Shown: positions 17,798-26,095, counted from the stretch's first letter. The stretch is DNA of 40,771 nucleotides from Acidobacteriota bacterium (GCA_027624045.1 JAQBUE010000022.1:1-40771), one strand, 5' to 3'. Numbers and translations: made by a program. Notes: generated by a model not told the origin, from the sequence alone.

Positions 17798-18669
17798 ACA
17801 AACTACAATCCGCGACTTTACAACCCGAAATGATCCAGCGAAAGGTTGCGACCTTGCAGGGTGTGTCTTGCGTTTATTCGGTTGTGCGTAGGTGCATCGA
17901 CGCTTTGGAGGATTCACGGATCACGGGCCGCCAGATCGAGCAGATTCTGGCCGCGGATCAGGGTTTGGCGGCGCGTGTCCTCAAGCTGGCCAATTCCGCC
18001 TACTTCGGCACCAGCGGCCACGTCTCGACTCTGGCGATGGCGGTTGGCGTAGTAGGGCACCGCCGGCTGCGCCTGATGCTGGAACGTATTTTGATAGCCG
18101 AAATGCTGGGCATTCTCAAAGCTGAAGGTGAACCGGCCACCTCGATTCGGGAGTTTGGCGTGATCGCCGGCGCGGTTTCCTGCGACCTCTCGGCGGCGAC
18201 TTGGGTCGGCGACCCGGAAGAAATGCTGATGGTCGGCCTGCTGCACAACGTCGGCGACCTCGTCCTCGCGTCGCTCTTCCCCAATCAACTCCGCCAGATT
18301 CGCGAGCGGGCTCAGCGCATCTCCCAAGCTAAGGCGGAAAAGATGGTGCTGGGCTTCGAGAGCGGAATCGTGGGTGGTTGGCTGTTGGACGGCTGGTTGT
18401 TTCCGCCTATCTACGCAGCCGCCTGCCGCCACTCAAGAGCGCCACTCGAGTACTCGGAGGCGCCCGATCTCGTCCAGCGCTTGTGTGTGATTCACGCTGC
18501 GGCCAGCATGACTCGCTCATTCGTAGACGGGCGCAGCAGCAGCGCCGCCTTCGGAGCCATACAGCCCAGCGCGCTGGCTATACTCGAAGCCGACCAGGAG
18601 ATCATCGTCTCGCTGTACGAAGAGTTGCCGGGACGCATTGAGCGAGCCCGCGGCGTCCTCTCCGCGTAA
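17794..18669 (+). CDS. HDOD-domain protein coupled to the hybrid kinase
   Basis: A 291-residue protein with an HDOD domain (about residues 10-210), shown by 'QIEQILAADQGLAARVLKLANSAYFG' (split here), 'AVGVVGHRRLRLMLER' and 'MLMVGLLHNVGDLVLASLFP'. HDOD is a non-catalytic relative of HD phosphohydrolases used as a signalling output, for example in motility, stress or cell-cycle control. It begins inside the kinase stop codon (ATGA), the classic sign of translational coupling, so it may be the output or a scaffold for the kinase, which itself lacks an effector domain. The partner is not identified. Confidence 0.88.
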   Translation: MNKLQSATLQPEMIQRKVATLQGVSCVYSVVRRCIDALEDSRITGRQIEQILAADQGLAARVLKLANSAYFGTSGHVSTLAMAVGVVGHRRLRLMLERILIAEMLGILKAEGEPATSIREFGVIAGAVSCDLSAATWVGDPEEMLMVGLLHNVGDLVLASLFPNQLRQIRERAQRISQAKAEKMVLGFESGIVGGWLLDGWLFPPIYAAACRHSRAPLEYSEAPDLVQRLCVIHAAASMTRSFVDGRSSSAAFGAIQPSALAILEADQEIIVSLYEELPGRIERARGVLSA

Positions 18670-18837
18670 CCTGAAAACCTTCAGCTCGCCCGCCGAAAAC
18701 CTCCACCCGCCCGGTAACCATCTTCCAGTGGAAATGAAACGAAGACGCAAGGTTTCCCGCCCCGAATGATCCGGCCCGGCTGGTGATACCACTAGCCTGC
18801 TCTTCTTGTCAGGTGCCGAGGCGGAGCACGCGCGCCG

Positions 18838-19395
18838 TTACTGTCCGTCGTGGCAGAGGTTACATTCGGTGGAAGCTTTGTGGCGGTCATGGCAGGACAT
18901 GCAGGCGATCATGGTGACGGGCTTTTCCTGGAAGATGGCATCGCGTTCGGCGACCGGGCCGTGGCATTCCTGGCATCTGATCTTCGTTTCGTTGTAGTGC
19001 CAGTCGTGTGAGAAGTAGACGTAATCGGGAACCTTGTAAACTTTGACCCACGGGACTTGTTTCCCTTGCTTGTCCAACTCGGCGAGTTTCTGGATGTGTG
19101 GGCTTTCGGTCTTGATGGCGGCGTGACAGGCCATGCAGGTTCCGGTGGGCGGATAGCCTGCGAGAAAGCCGGGATCCTTGATCTGGTGGCAGTCAGTACA
19201 TTGCGCGCCGAGCCCGACGTGGAGCTTGTGGCTGAAGGGCAGCGGCTGCTCGGGTGGGGGCGAAGGCACGAATGCTTCGTCTTTGCTGCCGGGGGCGGCG
19301 GTTTGAGAGGGCAGCAATCCGGCGCAAAGCAGGCTGGCCCAGACGAGGGTGGCCCGGACGAGGGCGGTGGGGGGGATGGCGGGGCGGCGATGCAT
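18838..19395 (-). CDS. Periplasmic pentaheme cytochrome c
   Basis: A 185-residue exported protein with five CXXCH heme c motifs at residues 66-70, 87-91, 141-145, 165-169 and 178-182. A signal peptide fills residues about 1-33. Histidines in 'PFSHKLH' and 'YFSHDWH' are likely distal ligands. The block 'PWVKVYKVPDYVYFSHDWHY' resembles multiheme cytochromes such as the ActA subunit of alternative complex III, but the other complex subunits are not in this window and it has no membrane anchor beyond the signal. It ends three residues after the last heme motif. It is probably a periplasmic electron carrier; partners unknown. ATG 19395 is chosen, although the nearest good purine block lies further upstream (19463-19471). 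Confidence 0.9.
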   Translation of the reverse strand: MHRRPAIPPTALVRATLVWASLLCAGLLPSQTAAPGSKDEAFVPSPPPEQPLPFSHKLHVGLGAQCTDCHQIKDPGFLAGYPPTGTCMACHAAIKTESPHIQKLAELDKQGKQVPWVKVYKVPDYVYFSHDWHYNETKIRCQECHGPVAERDAIFQEKPVTMIACMSCHDRHKASTECNLCHDGQ

Positions 19396-19712
19396 TGCGG
19401 CTTCAGTGCGATGTCGGGTGCGGGCGCGGCGGTGGCTCGCGGTTCGACGCGGCGTCCCCGCGACTCCTTCTTAGGGTAATGCGAAGGCGACGAATGCGTC
19501 ACCGGAGGGAGTACTATTCTTGCCCCCGCCAGCGGCTGCGATGACGACCTACCGTGTGCCGGCTTGCGGGAACTTACGCCGCTGAAGGTTGTGAGCCGGA
19601 AGGCCGTGAGTCATTCGCGGCGAGGATTCAGCATAGCGATTGGGTCGGCCAATCGGCCGGGTTGGGGAGAAGCGGGCACACGACAGGCGATGGTTTGTGG
19701 TCAATTGAAGGA
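19396..19712. other. Divergent intergenic region between the cytochrome and rluD
   Basis: This 317-base stretch separates the minus-strand cytochrome from plus-strand rluD. A strong AAGAAGGAG ribosome-site-like sequence occurs on the minus strand (19463-19471) but no start codon follows at proper spacing. A short CGGCC-AATC-GGCCG hairpin lies near 19650. No RNA gene was recognised, and the open frame through it ahead of rluD does not look like part of that protein. Confidence 0.5.
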
Positions 19713-20660
19713 GTGAAGTTTCAGGCAGCGGCGGCGGATGAAGGCAAACGCTTGGATCGTTTTCTGGCCGAGCAGATGCCAGAGACAAGCCGGGCGCGGA
19801 TTCAGGAGTGGATTCGCGGCGGAAGAACCACCGTGGACGGAGCCGCCGCGAAATCGGCCGTAAAGCTGAAGCGAGGGGCGATCGTGACGGTCCATCCGGC
19901 GCCTGCTCGGCCGCTCAGGGCGCAGCCGGAAGAGATTCCCCTCGATATCTTGTACGAAGACGATGACCTCGTGGCGGTGAACAAGCCGGCGGGGATGATC
20001 GTTCATGCCGGGGCGGGGCGGTCGGAAGGGACATTGGTCAACGCCTTGCTGTTTCACTTCGGGAAGTTGTCGAGTGTGGGCGGCGAGCTGCGGCCGGGGA
20101 TCGTGCATCGGCTGGATCGCTTTACAAGCGGCGTCATGCTGGCCGCCAAGCATGACACGGCTCACCACGCGCTGGCGCGGCAGTTTCAAACCCGCAAAGT
20201 GCGCAAGACTTATTGGGCCCTTGTTCAGGGCGATCCAGGCAAACATGCGGGCCGCGGCCGGCTGGTCGAGGTCGAGGGAGTTCGTTGGACTCGCCTCGAG
20301 ATGCCGATTGCGCGGGACACGCGGGTGTGCGCTCGCATGACGGCAAGGCGGGCCGGACGGACCGCCCAGACGGATTTTCGGGTGCTCAAGCGGTCACAGG
20401 ATTTTGCGCTGCTTGAACTGCGCATCGCAACCGGGCGGACACATCAGATTCGGGTTCACATGTCGGAGATCGGGAACCCCGTCGTGGGTGATCGCCTCTA
20501 TGGGGCCGCGCGGGCGCCGACTGGGCTCGAACCGCTTGAGCGCTACTTTCTGCACTCGCGGGAGATTTGCTTTGAGCAACCGGCCACCGGAAAAGCGCTC
20601 GTCGTGATAGCTCCCCTGGGCAATGATTTTATGGAGTTGACAGCGGAGCTAGGGCTATAA
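19713..20660 (+). CDS. rluD: Large-subunit pseudouridine synthase (RluA/RluD family)
   Basis: Converts uridines in 23S rRNA to pseudouridine. The 315-residue product from GTG 19713 has an N-terminal S4 RNA-binding domain ('GKRLDRFLAEQMPETSRARIQEWI', in pieces, residues about 11-60) and the RluA catalytic domain with 'PGIVHRLDRFTSG' (catalytic D135) and 'TGRTHQIRVHM'. GTG 19713 places the start about ten residues before the S4 'KRLDRF' motif, as usual in RluD; a GAAGGAG (19707-19713) abuts it, closer than normal, so a TTG at 19695 is an alternative. Assignment to RluD rather than RluC or RluA is by architecture only. The next gene starts two bases after the stop. Confidence 0.88.
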   Translation: MKFQAAAADEGKRLDRFLAEQMPETSRARIQEWIRGGRTTVDGAAAKSAVKLKRGAIVTVHPAPARPLRAQPEEIPLDILYEDDDLVAVNKPAGMIVHAGAGRSEGTLVNALLFHFGKLSSVGGELRPGIVHRLDRFTSGVMLAAKHDTAHHALARQFQTRKVRKTYWALVQGDPGKHAGRGRLVEVEGVRWTRLEMPIARDTRVCARMTARRAGRTAQTDFRVLKRSQDFALLELRIATGRTHQIRVHMSEIGNPVVGDRLYGAARAPTGLEPLERYFLHSREICFEQPATGKALVVIAPLGNDFMELTAELGL

Positions 20661-20662
20661 TA

Positions 20663-21643
20663 ATGGCGACCTTGATGCTTGATCGTACTCAGTTGTTGTC
20701 CGCTGTACTGGTCAGTTGCACCTTTTGCGTCCTGCCGCTGCCGGCCCAGGACGCCAAGAACGCTCCACCACGGACTCCGCCGGTGCTGGATCTCGATACC
20801 ACGATTCGCGTCGAGGTGTCGCGGGTACCGTTGCTGTTCACCGTGACGGACAAGAAGAACCGTTTCATCACGAATCTCGACCGCGAAGATTTTCGCGTTT
20901 TCGACAATAACAAGCCACAGGAAATCCGCGAGTTCGTGCGCGAGAGCGACCTGCCCTTGCGGATCGGCATCGTTGTGGATGCGAGCAACAGCATTCGCGA
21001 GCGGTTTCGGTTTGAGCAGGAAGCCGCGATTGAGTTTATCCGCGGAGTCTTGCGGGAGGGCCGCGACAAGGCCTTTCTGGTAGGTTTCGACACGCGGGCG
21101 GAGTTGATTGTCGACTTTACGAACGATTCGGAAAAGTTAGCGGACGGCGTGCGCCGCTTGCGCGCTGGCGGCGGGACGGCACTGTACGACGCGATCTACT
21201 ACGCCTGCCGCGATAAACTGCCCGAGGACTGGCCTCCGGAACAGTTTCGGCGGGCGTTGATCGTGATCGGTGACGGCGACGACAACCAGAGCACCGTGAC
21301 GCGCGAGATGGCGCTCGAGATGGCGCATAAGGCCGAAGCTGTGATCTTCACGATTTCGACGAACCGTAGCGGCAAGCAAGAGGCGGGGGACAAAGTGATG
21401 CGGACCTTTGCCTCCGAAACGGGTGGGTTGGCCTTTCACCCGTTCCAGGCGCAGGACCTCGAACAATCGTTCGCGAACATTGCCAACGAATTGAGGCATC
21501 AGTACTTTATTCTTTATTCGCCGACCGATTTCATCGCCGATGGCAGTTTCCATAAGGTCGAGATCAAGACCGCCGTCGACAGAAGCACCCGTGTCCGGGT
21601 CAGGCGCGGATATTACGCGCCCCTGCCGGATGAAGTTCGCTAG
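20663..21643 (+). CDS. Exported VWFA-domain protein (acidobacterial type)
   Basis: A 326-residue secreted protein of the Acidobacteriota-specific VWFA-related family (TIGR03436 type). A signal peptide ends near 'LPLPAQ' (residue 29). A short beta domain with 'VPLLFTVTDKKNRFITNLDREDF' (split) precedes the von Willebrand A domain. The metal-ion-dependent adhesion site is complete: D106-A-S108-N-S110, T172 in 'GGGTALYDA' and D204 in 'IGDGDDN'. It ends with 'YYAPLPDEV', typical of the family. Role unknown; probably protein-protein contact in the periplasm or at the surface. It starts only two bases after rluD, so it is likely on that transcript, although no functional link is evident. Confidence 0.9.
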   Translation: MATLMLDRTQLLSAVLVSCTFCVLPLPAQDAKNAPPRTPPVLDLDTTIRVEVSRVPLLFTVTDKKNRFITNLDREDFRVFDNNKPQEIREFVRESDLPLRIGIVVDASNSIRERFRFEQEAAIEFIRGVLREGRDKAFLVGFDTRAELIVDFTNDSEKLADGVRRLRAGGGTALYDAIYYACRDKLPEDWPPEQFRRALIVIGDGDDNQSTVTREMALEMAHKAEAVIFTISTNRSGKQEAGDKVMRTFASETGGLAFHPFQAQDLEQSFANIANELRHQYFILYSPTDFIADGSFHKVEIKTAVDRSTRVRVRRGYYAPLPDEVR

Positions 21644-21724
21644 CCCCAGCGGCCTGTCATGCGCCGCTCGTGGGATCTAAGAGCCGGAACTCCGTATCGC
21701 CTCTTTCGCTTTTTGTTCGCCTTC

Positions 21725-21749
21725 TGCTACAATCACCGTTCAGCGCTGA
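21725..21749 (+). promoter_or_regulatory. recA promoter: extended -10 plus palindrome
   Basis: TG-C-TACAAT (21725-21733) is a good extended -10 element. The -35 region has only poor matches (TTCGCT, 21705-21710). The perfect 10-bp palindrome TCAGCGCTGA (21740-21749) starts at the predicted transcription start. It is a candidate repressor site, perhaps LexA, although it does not match the E. coli or Bacillus SOS boxes. Confidence 0.45.
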
Positions 21750-21776
21750 TTGGCGGAAAAAAAGGAGTGTATTGCA

Positions 21777-22817
21777 ATGGACCAACGTGACCGTACGCGC
21801 AGCTTGGAACACGCGCTCGGAGAAATTGAAAAAGCTCACGGCAAAGGCGCGATCCTGAGGCTGGGCTCGAAGGATTCGATCGTGCCGGTGAGTGTGATTC
21901 CTACGGGCTCGCTTGCCGTGGACGTTGCCTTAGGTGTCGGCGGCTTCCCGCGCGGACGGCTGATCGAGATCTACGGGCCGGAGTCTTCCGGCAAGACGAC
22001 ATTGGCCTTGTCAACGATCGCGCAGGCGCAAAAGCTCGGAGGCATGGCGACGTTCATCGATGCCGAACACTCGATGGACCCGATTTACGCCAGAAACCTC
22101 GGGGTCGATGTTGACAACTTGCTCGTATCGCAGCCCGATAGCGGCGAGCAGGCGTTGCAGATTGCCGACGTGCTGGTGCGCTCGGGGGCGGTCGATATTA
22201 TGGTGATCGATTCGGTGGCGGCGTTGGTGCCGCAGGCCGAGCTTGACGGCGACATGGGCGCGACGCATGTGGGGCTTCAGGCGCGGCTGATGTCGCAGGC
22301 TCTGCGAAAGCTCGCCGGACTGGTGTTCAAGTCGAACTGCTGCTTGATATTTATCAACCAGATTCGCGAGAAGATCGGCGTAATGTTCGGCAGCCCCGAG
22401 ACGACCACCGGCGGACGGGCGCTGAAGTTTTATGCCTCCGTCAGGATCGATATTCGGCGCATCGGGGCATTGAAGGATGGCGACAGGATCGTCGGCAACC
22501 GCACCAAGGTGAAAGTCGCCAAGAACAAGGTCGCGCCGCCGTTCCAACTGGCTGAGTTCGACATCATGTATGGCGAAGGACCTTCGCTCGAAGGCGATTT
22601 GGTCGACATGGGTGTGGCGCACAAACTGGTCGCGAAAAGCGGCGCTTGGTATTCCTACAAGGACGAGCGCATCGGACAGGGCCGCGAGAATGCCAAGCAG
22701 TTCCTGAAGGACCACCCGGATATGAGGGATACGCTGGAGGCCGAGTTGCGAACCATTTTGGGATTGCCGTCAGCGGACAAGGCTCAGCCGGAATTGGTGG
22801 AAGCCGCGGAAGCTTGA
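21777..22817 (+). CDS. recA: Recombinase RecA
   Basis: ATP-dependent strand-exchange protein and SOS co-protease. The 346-residue product shows Walker A 'GPESSGKTT' (67-75), '[18 protein letters not shown]', the L1 region '[28 protein letters not shown]' (pieces), '[28 protein letters not shown]' (L2, pieces) and the C-terminal '[18 protein letters not shown]'. ATG 21777 is chosen because AAAAAGGAG lies about nine bases upstream. An in-frame TTG at 21750 would add nine residues but precedes that ribosome site. Small deviations from the consensus ('SMDP' for 'ALDP', 'GGRALKFY' for 'GGNALKFY') are unlikely to abolish function. Confidence 0.97.
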   Translation: MDQRDRTRSLEHALGEIEKAHGKGAILRLGSKDSIVPVSVIPTGSLAVDVALGVGGFPRGRLIEIYGPESSGKTTLALSTIAQAQKLGGMATFIDAEHSMDPIYARNLGVDVDNLLVSQPDSGEQALQIADVLVRSGAVDIMVIDSVAALVPQAELDGDMGATHVGLQARLMSQALRKLAGLVFKSNCCLIFINQIREKIGVMFGSPETTTGGRALKFYASVRIDIRRIGALKDGDRIVGNRTKVKVAKNKVAPPFQLAEFDIMYGEGPSLEGDLVDMGVAHKLVAKSGAWYSYKDERIGQGRENAKQFLKDHPDMRDTLEAELRTILGLPSADKAQPELVEAAEA

Positions 22818-22854
22818 TCTCTTGAGAGGGTGGCCCCGTCCTCGGTAAGGTGCG

Positions 22855-23376
22855 ATGGAAGAACTTGCTCCATGGGTGGTCGAGCTACACCTCGGCAGTC
22901 CATTGGGCTTGTTGGGTCTCGCCCTATCCGCGATCGGCGTCTTCCTGGCCGTGCGGACTCTGCGCAAGACGCGGAGTGCTGCCGAGGCTGCCGTCAGAGC
23001 GGTCGTGGATCTCCGCGACTCTCTAGGTAAAGTTGATCGGATTGCATCTTGCACGGCGGCGCTGGCCCTCGTCAGCGAGATCAAACGGTTGCAGCGAAGC
23101 TCCAATTGGGATTCTCTGCCGGACCGCTACTCTGACCTGAGACAATCGTTAGTACAGATCCGAGGCGCCAAGCCGAGTCTGAGTTCTGAGCACCAGCGGG
23201 CTATTCAGACCGTGCTCGCGCAAAGTGGAATCATCGAGAATCAGATTGAGCAGCATCTCGCGCGACGGGAGCCGCGGCCCGATGTGGCGAGGATTAACCA
23301 AGTGATGTCTAGCCAAGCGGACAGGATCAGCGAGATAATAGTTGAGATCCGGCATACGCTCGGAGGGCCAAAATGA
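22855..23376 (+). CDS. Unknown single-pass membrane protein with helical cytoplasmic domain
   Basis: Not recognised. The 173-residue product has one strong hydrophobic helix at residues about 15-34 ('SPLGLLGLALSAIGVFLAVRTL') followed by a basic turn 'RKTRSAAEAAV', giving an N-out, C-in prediction. The rest is mostly helical and charged with likely coiled-coil stretches ('AVVDLRDSLGKVD', 'AIQTVLAQSGIIENQIEQHL', 'SQADRISEIIVEIRHTL'). There are no cysteine clusters or catalytic motifs. It starts 37 bases after recA, and its stop overlaps the ATG of the next gene by four bases, so the two act as one unit. Codons are slightly less GC-rich than in neighbours, compatible with acquisition. Confidence 0.7.
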   Translation: MEELAPWVVELHLGSPLGLLGLALSAIGVFLAVRTLRKTRSAAEAAVRAVVDLRDSLGKVDRIASCTAALALVSEIKRLQRSSNWDSLPDRYSDLRQSLVQIRGAKPSLSSEHQRAIQTVLAQSGIIENQIEQHLARREPRPDVARINQVMSSQADRISEIIVEIRHTLGGPK

Positions 23377-23717
23377 CAGTTGAAGGGAAACTGCTAGAGC
23401 TCGCAAAGAAGCTCGTCTCCAAGACCGACTCAGGTACGGCGGCCTGGGAGGAATCAGGCGAATCCGAGAAGTACGTCACGAGCATTCCACACTTCTCAGT
23501 GGCGATTGCCAGCACGTCGGCTCAGGACTCGTGGGACAACTATGAGCGCGGATACACTATTTCGCTGATCGACGAGGCTGGAAGGACGATCGAGCACCTT
23601 TACGGTGGGGAATATTCTAGCGAGGGTAAGCGTTTGGCCGAACTCTACGTGCGCGCTAAGAGAAAAGCCCACGGAGTGGAACAAGCTCTCGATGAGATTC
23701 TATCCGCGCTCGGCTAG
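23373..23717 (+). CDS. Unknown small soluble protein, coupled to the preceding membrane protein
   Basis: A 114-residue protein of unknown function. The layout is an N-terminal helix ('MTVEGKLLELAKKLVSKT'), a 'TAAWEESGESEKYVTSIPHFSVAIAS' strand region (pieces), a 'YTISLIDEAGRTIEHL' beta hairpin, and a C-terminal helix ('LAELYVRAKRKAHGVEQALDEILSAL'). From memory, this arrangement resembles small hypothetical proteins found scattered in accessory regions of many bacteria, but no named family can be given. The ATG overlaps the upstream stop (ATGA), so synthesis is coupled. With its single-pass membrane partner it might form a small effector/anchor pair; this is inference. Confidence 0.7.
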   Translation: MTVEGKLLELAKKLVSKTDSGTAAWEESGESEKYVTSIPHFSVAIASTSAQDSWDNYERGYTISLIDEAGRTIEHLYGGEYSSEGKRLAELYVRAKRKAHGVEQALDEILSALG

Positions 23718-23791
23718 GTGACGCGCTAGCGGTCCTCTAGGGCACTACACTGGCTCGCGGCGCTGGCGGGCACGTGAGAAAATAGCATTAC

Positions 23792-23830
23792 AGGGCCCTG
23801 GGCTCCGTGGCGCTCGGAGTTCGGGGCCCT
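23792..23830 (+). promoter_or_regulatory. Stem-loop immediately upstream of the spermidine-synthase-like gene
   Basis: AGGGCCC (23792-23798) pairs with GGGCCCT (23824-23830) and, inside, CTCCG (23803-23807) pairs with CGGAG (23815-23819), separated by symmetric 4-base internal loops. The fold ends eight bases before the ATG at 23839, and no ribosome-binding sequence is visible. It could be a translation-control element. Confidence 0.45.
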
Positions 23831-23838
23831 CTCACAAG

Positions 23839-25920
23839 ATGCTTCATCTTTCCGTCACCATCTTTCTCAGCGCCTTCCTGCTGTTTCAAGTTCAGCCGCT
23901 GATCGCGAAGTATATTCTGCCGTGGTTCGGCGGCGGGCCGGCGGTCTGGACCGCCTGCATGCTGTTCTTCCAGGTTGTTTTGCTGGGCGGTTACGCCTAC
24001 GCTCACCTGATCAGCACGAGGTTGTCGGCGCGCGCGGGCAGTGCGGTGCATATCGCGGCCCTGCTGGTCTCTTTCGCGTTCTTGCCCATTACGCCGGAAG
24101 CCGCGATATGGAAGCGGGCGGACGTCGTGGAGCCGACCGGATTCATTCTGTGGCTGCTGTTAGCCAACGTGGGCGTGCCCTATTTCCTTCTCTCATCGAC
24201 GACTCCGTTGGTGCAGCGCTGGTTCAGCCAGAAGTATCCGGAACACTCTCCGTACCGCCTCTATGCGCTTTCGAACAGCGGGTCGCTGCTCGCCTTGCTG
24301 ACCTATCCGTTCATCGTGGAACCCGCGTTTTCGCTCGGCAGCCAAGTGAACGGCTGGTCGGTGGCTTACGGCGGCTTCGTGGTCTTATGTGCCTGGAGCG
24401 CCTGGCGCGGCATGTCAGCAGGAGAGGCCGCGGGCTCCCCGCCCGGCAACGCCACAACCTCCGCGACGGCGCCGCGCATACCCGCGGTGAAATCCATCGA
24501 CGTTCTGATGTGGTTGGGGCTGGCGGCGGCGGGCTCGGTCATGCTGCTGGCGACGACCAATCAGATGTCGCAGGAGGTCGCCGTCGTGCCGTTTCTGTGG
24601 GTGATACCACTGGCGCTTTATCTGCTGACGTTCATCATCACGTTCGAGCACGAGCGTTGGTACAACCGCTTTAACTTCGGGCTGTTGCTGGGTGTTTCGG
24701 CTATTGTCGCGACGGCCATTCTGTTCGCGGGCGTTTTCGTTCCGCTGTGGGCGCAGATCCTTGTTTATGCCGTCACGATGTTTGCCTGCTGTATGACGTG
24801 TCACGGCGAGCTGTACCGCTCACGCCCCGACCCGGCCCATCTGACGCTCTTCTATCTAGTGATTTCCGGCGGAGGCGCTCTCGGCGGATTCTTCGTGGCC
24901 GCCGTTGCGCCAACGATTTTCACCGGCTACTGGGAGTACCACGTTGGTCTGATCGGCTGTATCCTGCTGACGCTCGTGGCATGGTTCCGCGGCGGCGTGA
25001 CCGTGGGCGTATTGGGCCGCAAGGCCCTCTACGTGCGCTTCGGGCTGATGCTGGCGGCACTGGCTTTCGTGCTTTTCGCCCATGTCCAGCTTCGCGCGCG
25101 CGGCGTCGTCGAGGCTTCCCGGAATTTCTACGGCGTCTTGAAAGTCGGCCGTAGCGAGGGCGCCGCCGGCGAAAAGCTCGACCTCATGCATGGCCGCATC
25201 CTGCATGGCGAGCAGTACCAGGACCCCGAAAAGAAGACATGGCCGACGGCCTACTACGGTCCCAAAAGCGGCGTCGGCTTGGCCGTTCAGCACCACCCGC
25301 GGCGCCAGACAATGAACGTGGCGCTCAAGATCGGCGTCGTCGGGCTGGGTGTCGGGACCGTGTCCGCCTATGGCCGCGCCGGTGATACGATCCGCTTCTA
25401 TGAGATCAATCCGGAGGTGATTCGCCTCGCCTCCGGGATGTTCACCTACAACGCCGACAGCAAGGCGCGCATTGAAGTCGTTTTGGGGGACGCGCGCGTG
25501 CAACTCGAGCACGAGCTCACCCAACAAGGTTCACAGGCGTTCGATGTGTTGGCGATTGACGCCTTCAGCAGCGACGCCATTCCGATCCACTTGATCACCC
25601 GAGAAGCCGTCGAAGTCTATTGGAAGCACTTGGCCAGCGACGGCATCCTAACGTTCCACATCTCGAACCGCTCGCTCGACCTGACTCCCGTGACGCGCGC
25701 CCTGGGCGAGGTTTGCCGTTGCGAAGTCGTGCGAACGCAATCGCCCGAGGACCCGAGCCGGGGCGTCAAGCGCGCCACCTGGGTGCTGCTCACTGCAAAC
25801 CGCGTGTTTCTTGATTCGCCGGCCGTCCGGGAAGCGGCTGTCCCTTGGACTGATGACGATAAGCCGCCGCTGTTCTGGACGGACGACTTCGCCAGCCTCT
25901 GGCAAGTCTTGAAGTGGTAG
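23839..25920 (+). CDS. Membrane protein fused to spermidine-synthase-like domain
   Basis: A 693-residue fusion: an N-terminal multi-helix membrane region (about residues 1-415, opening with 'LFQVQPLIAKYILPWFGG') and a C-terminal Rossmann methyltransferase/aminopropyltransferase-like domain. The cofactor loop 'VGLGVGTVSAYG' is near residue 500 and 'LAIDAFSSDAIPIHLITREA' (pieces) near 570-590. Such proteins are annotated as fused MFS/spermidine synthase; real polyamine synthesis is unproven, because the canonical active-site acidic motif of SpeE is replaced by 'DAFSSD'. It was perhaps adapted to another substrate at the membrane. The gene stands alone, with a hairpin leader and no clear promoter. 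Confidence 0.87.
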   Translation: MLHLSVTIFLSAFLLFQVQPLIAKYILPWFGGGPAVWTACMLFFQVVLLGGYAYAHLISTRLSARAGSAVHIAALLVSFAFLPITPEAAIWKRADVVEPTGFILWLLLANVGVPYFLLSSTTPLVQRWFSQKYPEHSPYRLYALSNSGSLLALLTYPFIVEPAFSLGSQVNGWSVAYGGFVVLCAWSAWRGMSAGEAAGSPPGNATTSATAPRIPAVKSIDVLMWLGLAAAGSVMLLATTNQMSQEVAVVPFLWVIPLALYLLTFIITFEHERWYNRFNFGLLLGVSAIVATAILFAGVFVPLWAQILVYAVTMFACCMTCHGELYRSRPDPAHLTLFYLVISGGGALGGFFVAAVAPTIFTGYWEYHVGLIGCILLTLVAWFRGGVTVGVLGRKALYVRFGLMLAALAFVLFAHVQLRARGVVEASRNFYGVLKVGRSEGAAGEKLDLMHGRILHGEQYQDPEKKTWPTAYYGPKSGVGLAVQHHPRRQTMNVALKIGVVGLGVGTVSAYGRAGDTIRFYEINPEVIRLASGMFTYNADSKARIEVVLGDARVQLEHELTQQGSQAFDVLAIDAFSSDAIPIHLITREAVEVYWKHLASDGILTFHISNRSLDLTPVTRALGEVCRCEVVRTQSPEDPSRGVKRATWVLLTANRVFLDSPAVREAAVPWTDDDKPPLFWTDDFASLWQVLKW

Positions 25921-26042
25921 CCGGCGCGTTCCGCGAGGCTGCTACCCCGGCAGGAAAGCCGGCCTACACGGTTCCGGGCGAACTCGCGAAGACGATCCGA
26001 CACGCCGAGGACGAGATGCGCCGCTTTGACAAACGCCATTGA
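25914..26042 (+). CDS. Possible 42-residue ORF overlapping the upstream stop
   Basis: A GTG at 25914 opens a short frame overlapping the end of the upstream gene. It would encode a Lys/Arg/Glu-rich peptide ending 'IRHAEDEMRRFDKRH'. Third positions are GC-rich as in real genes. It could be a small protein, the remnant tail of a lost gene, or chance; no family recognised. The segment CCGGC-AGGAAA-GCCGG inside it is a small hairpin of the kind seen in intergenic repeats. Confidence 0.25.
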   Translation: MVAGAFREAATPAGKPAYTVPGELAKTIRHAEDEMRRFDKRH

Positions 26043-26066
26043 CCAGCTAAGCCACGGGGCAACCAG

Positions 26067-26091
26067 CGACCCGTCGGTTTACGAAGGGTCG
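26067..26091. terminator. Hairpin between convergent genes
   Basis: CGACCC (26067-26072) and GGGTCG (26086-26091) flank a 13-base loop between the convergent spermidine-synthase-like and RraA genes. It has no T-run; a bidirectional terminator is possible on position alone. Confidence 0.25.
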
Positions 26092-26095
26092 GCGT

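Noticed and set aside
18909..19502. Longer minus-strand frame overlapping the cytochrome in another phase
   Set aside because: It is Pro/Ser/Arg-rich and lacks any CXXCH pattern, whereas the cytochrome frame contains five heme motifs.
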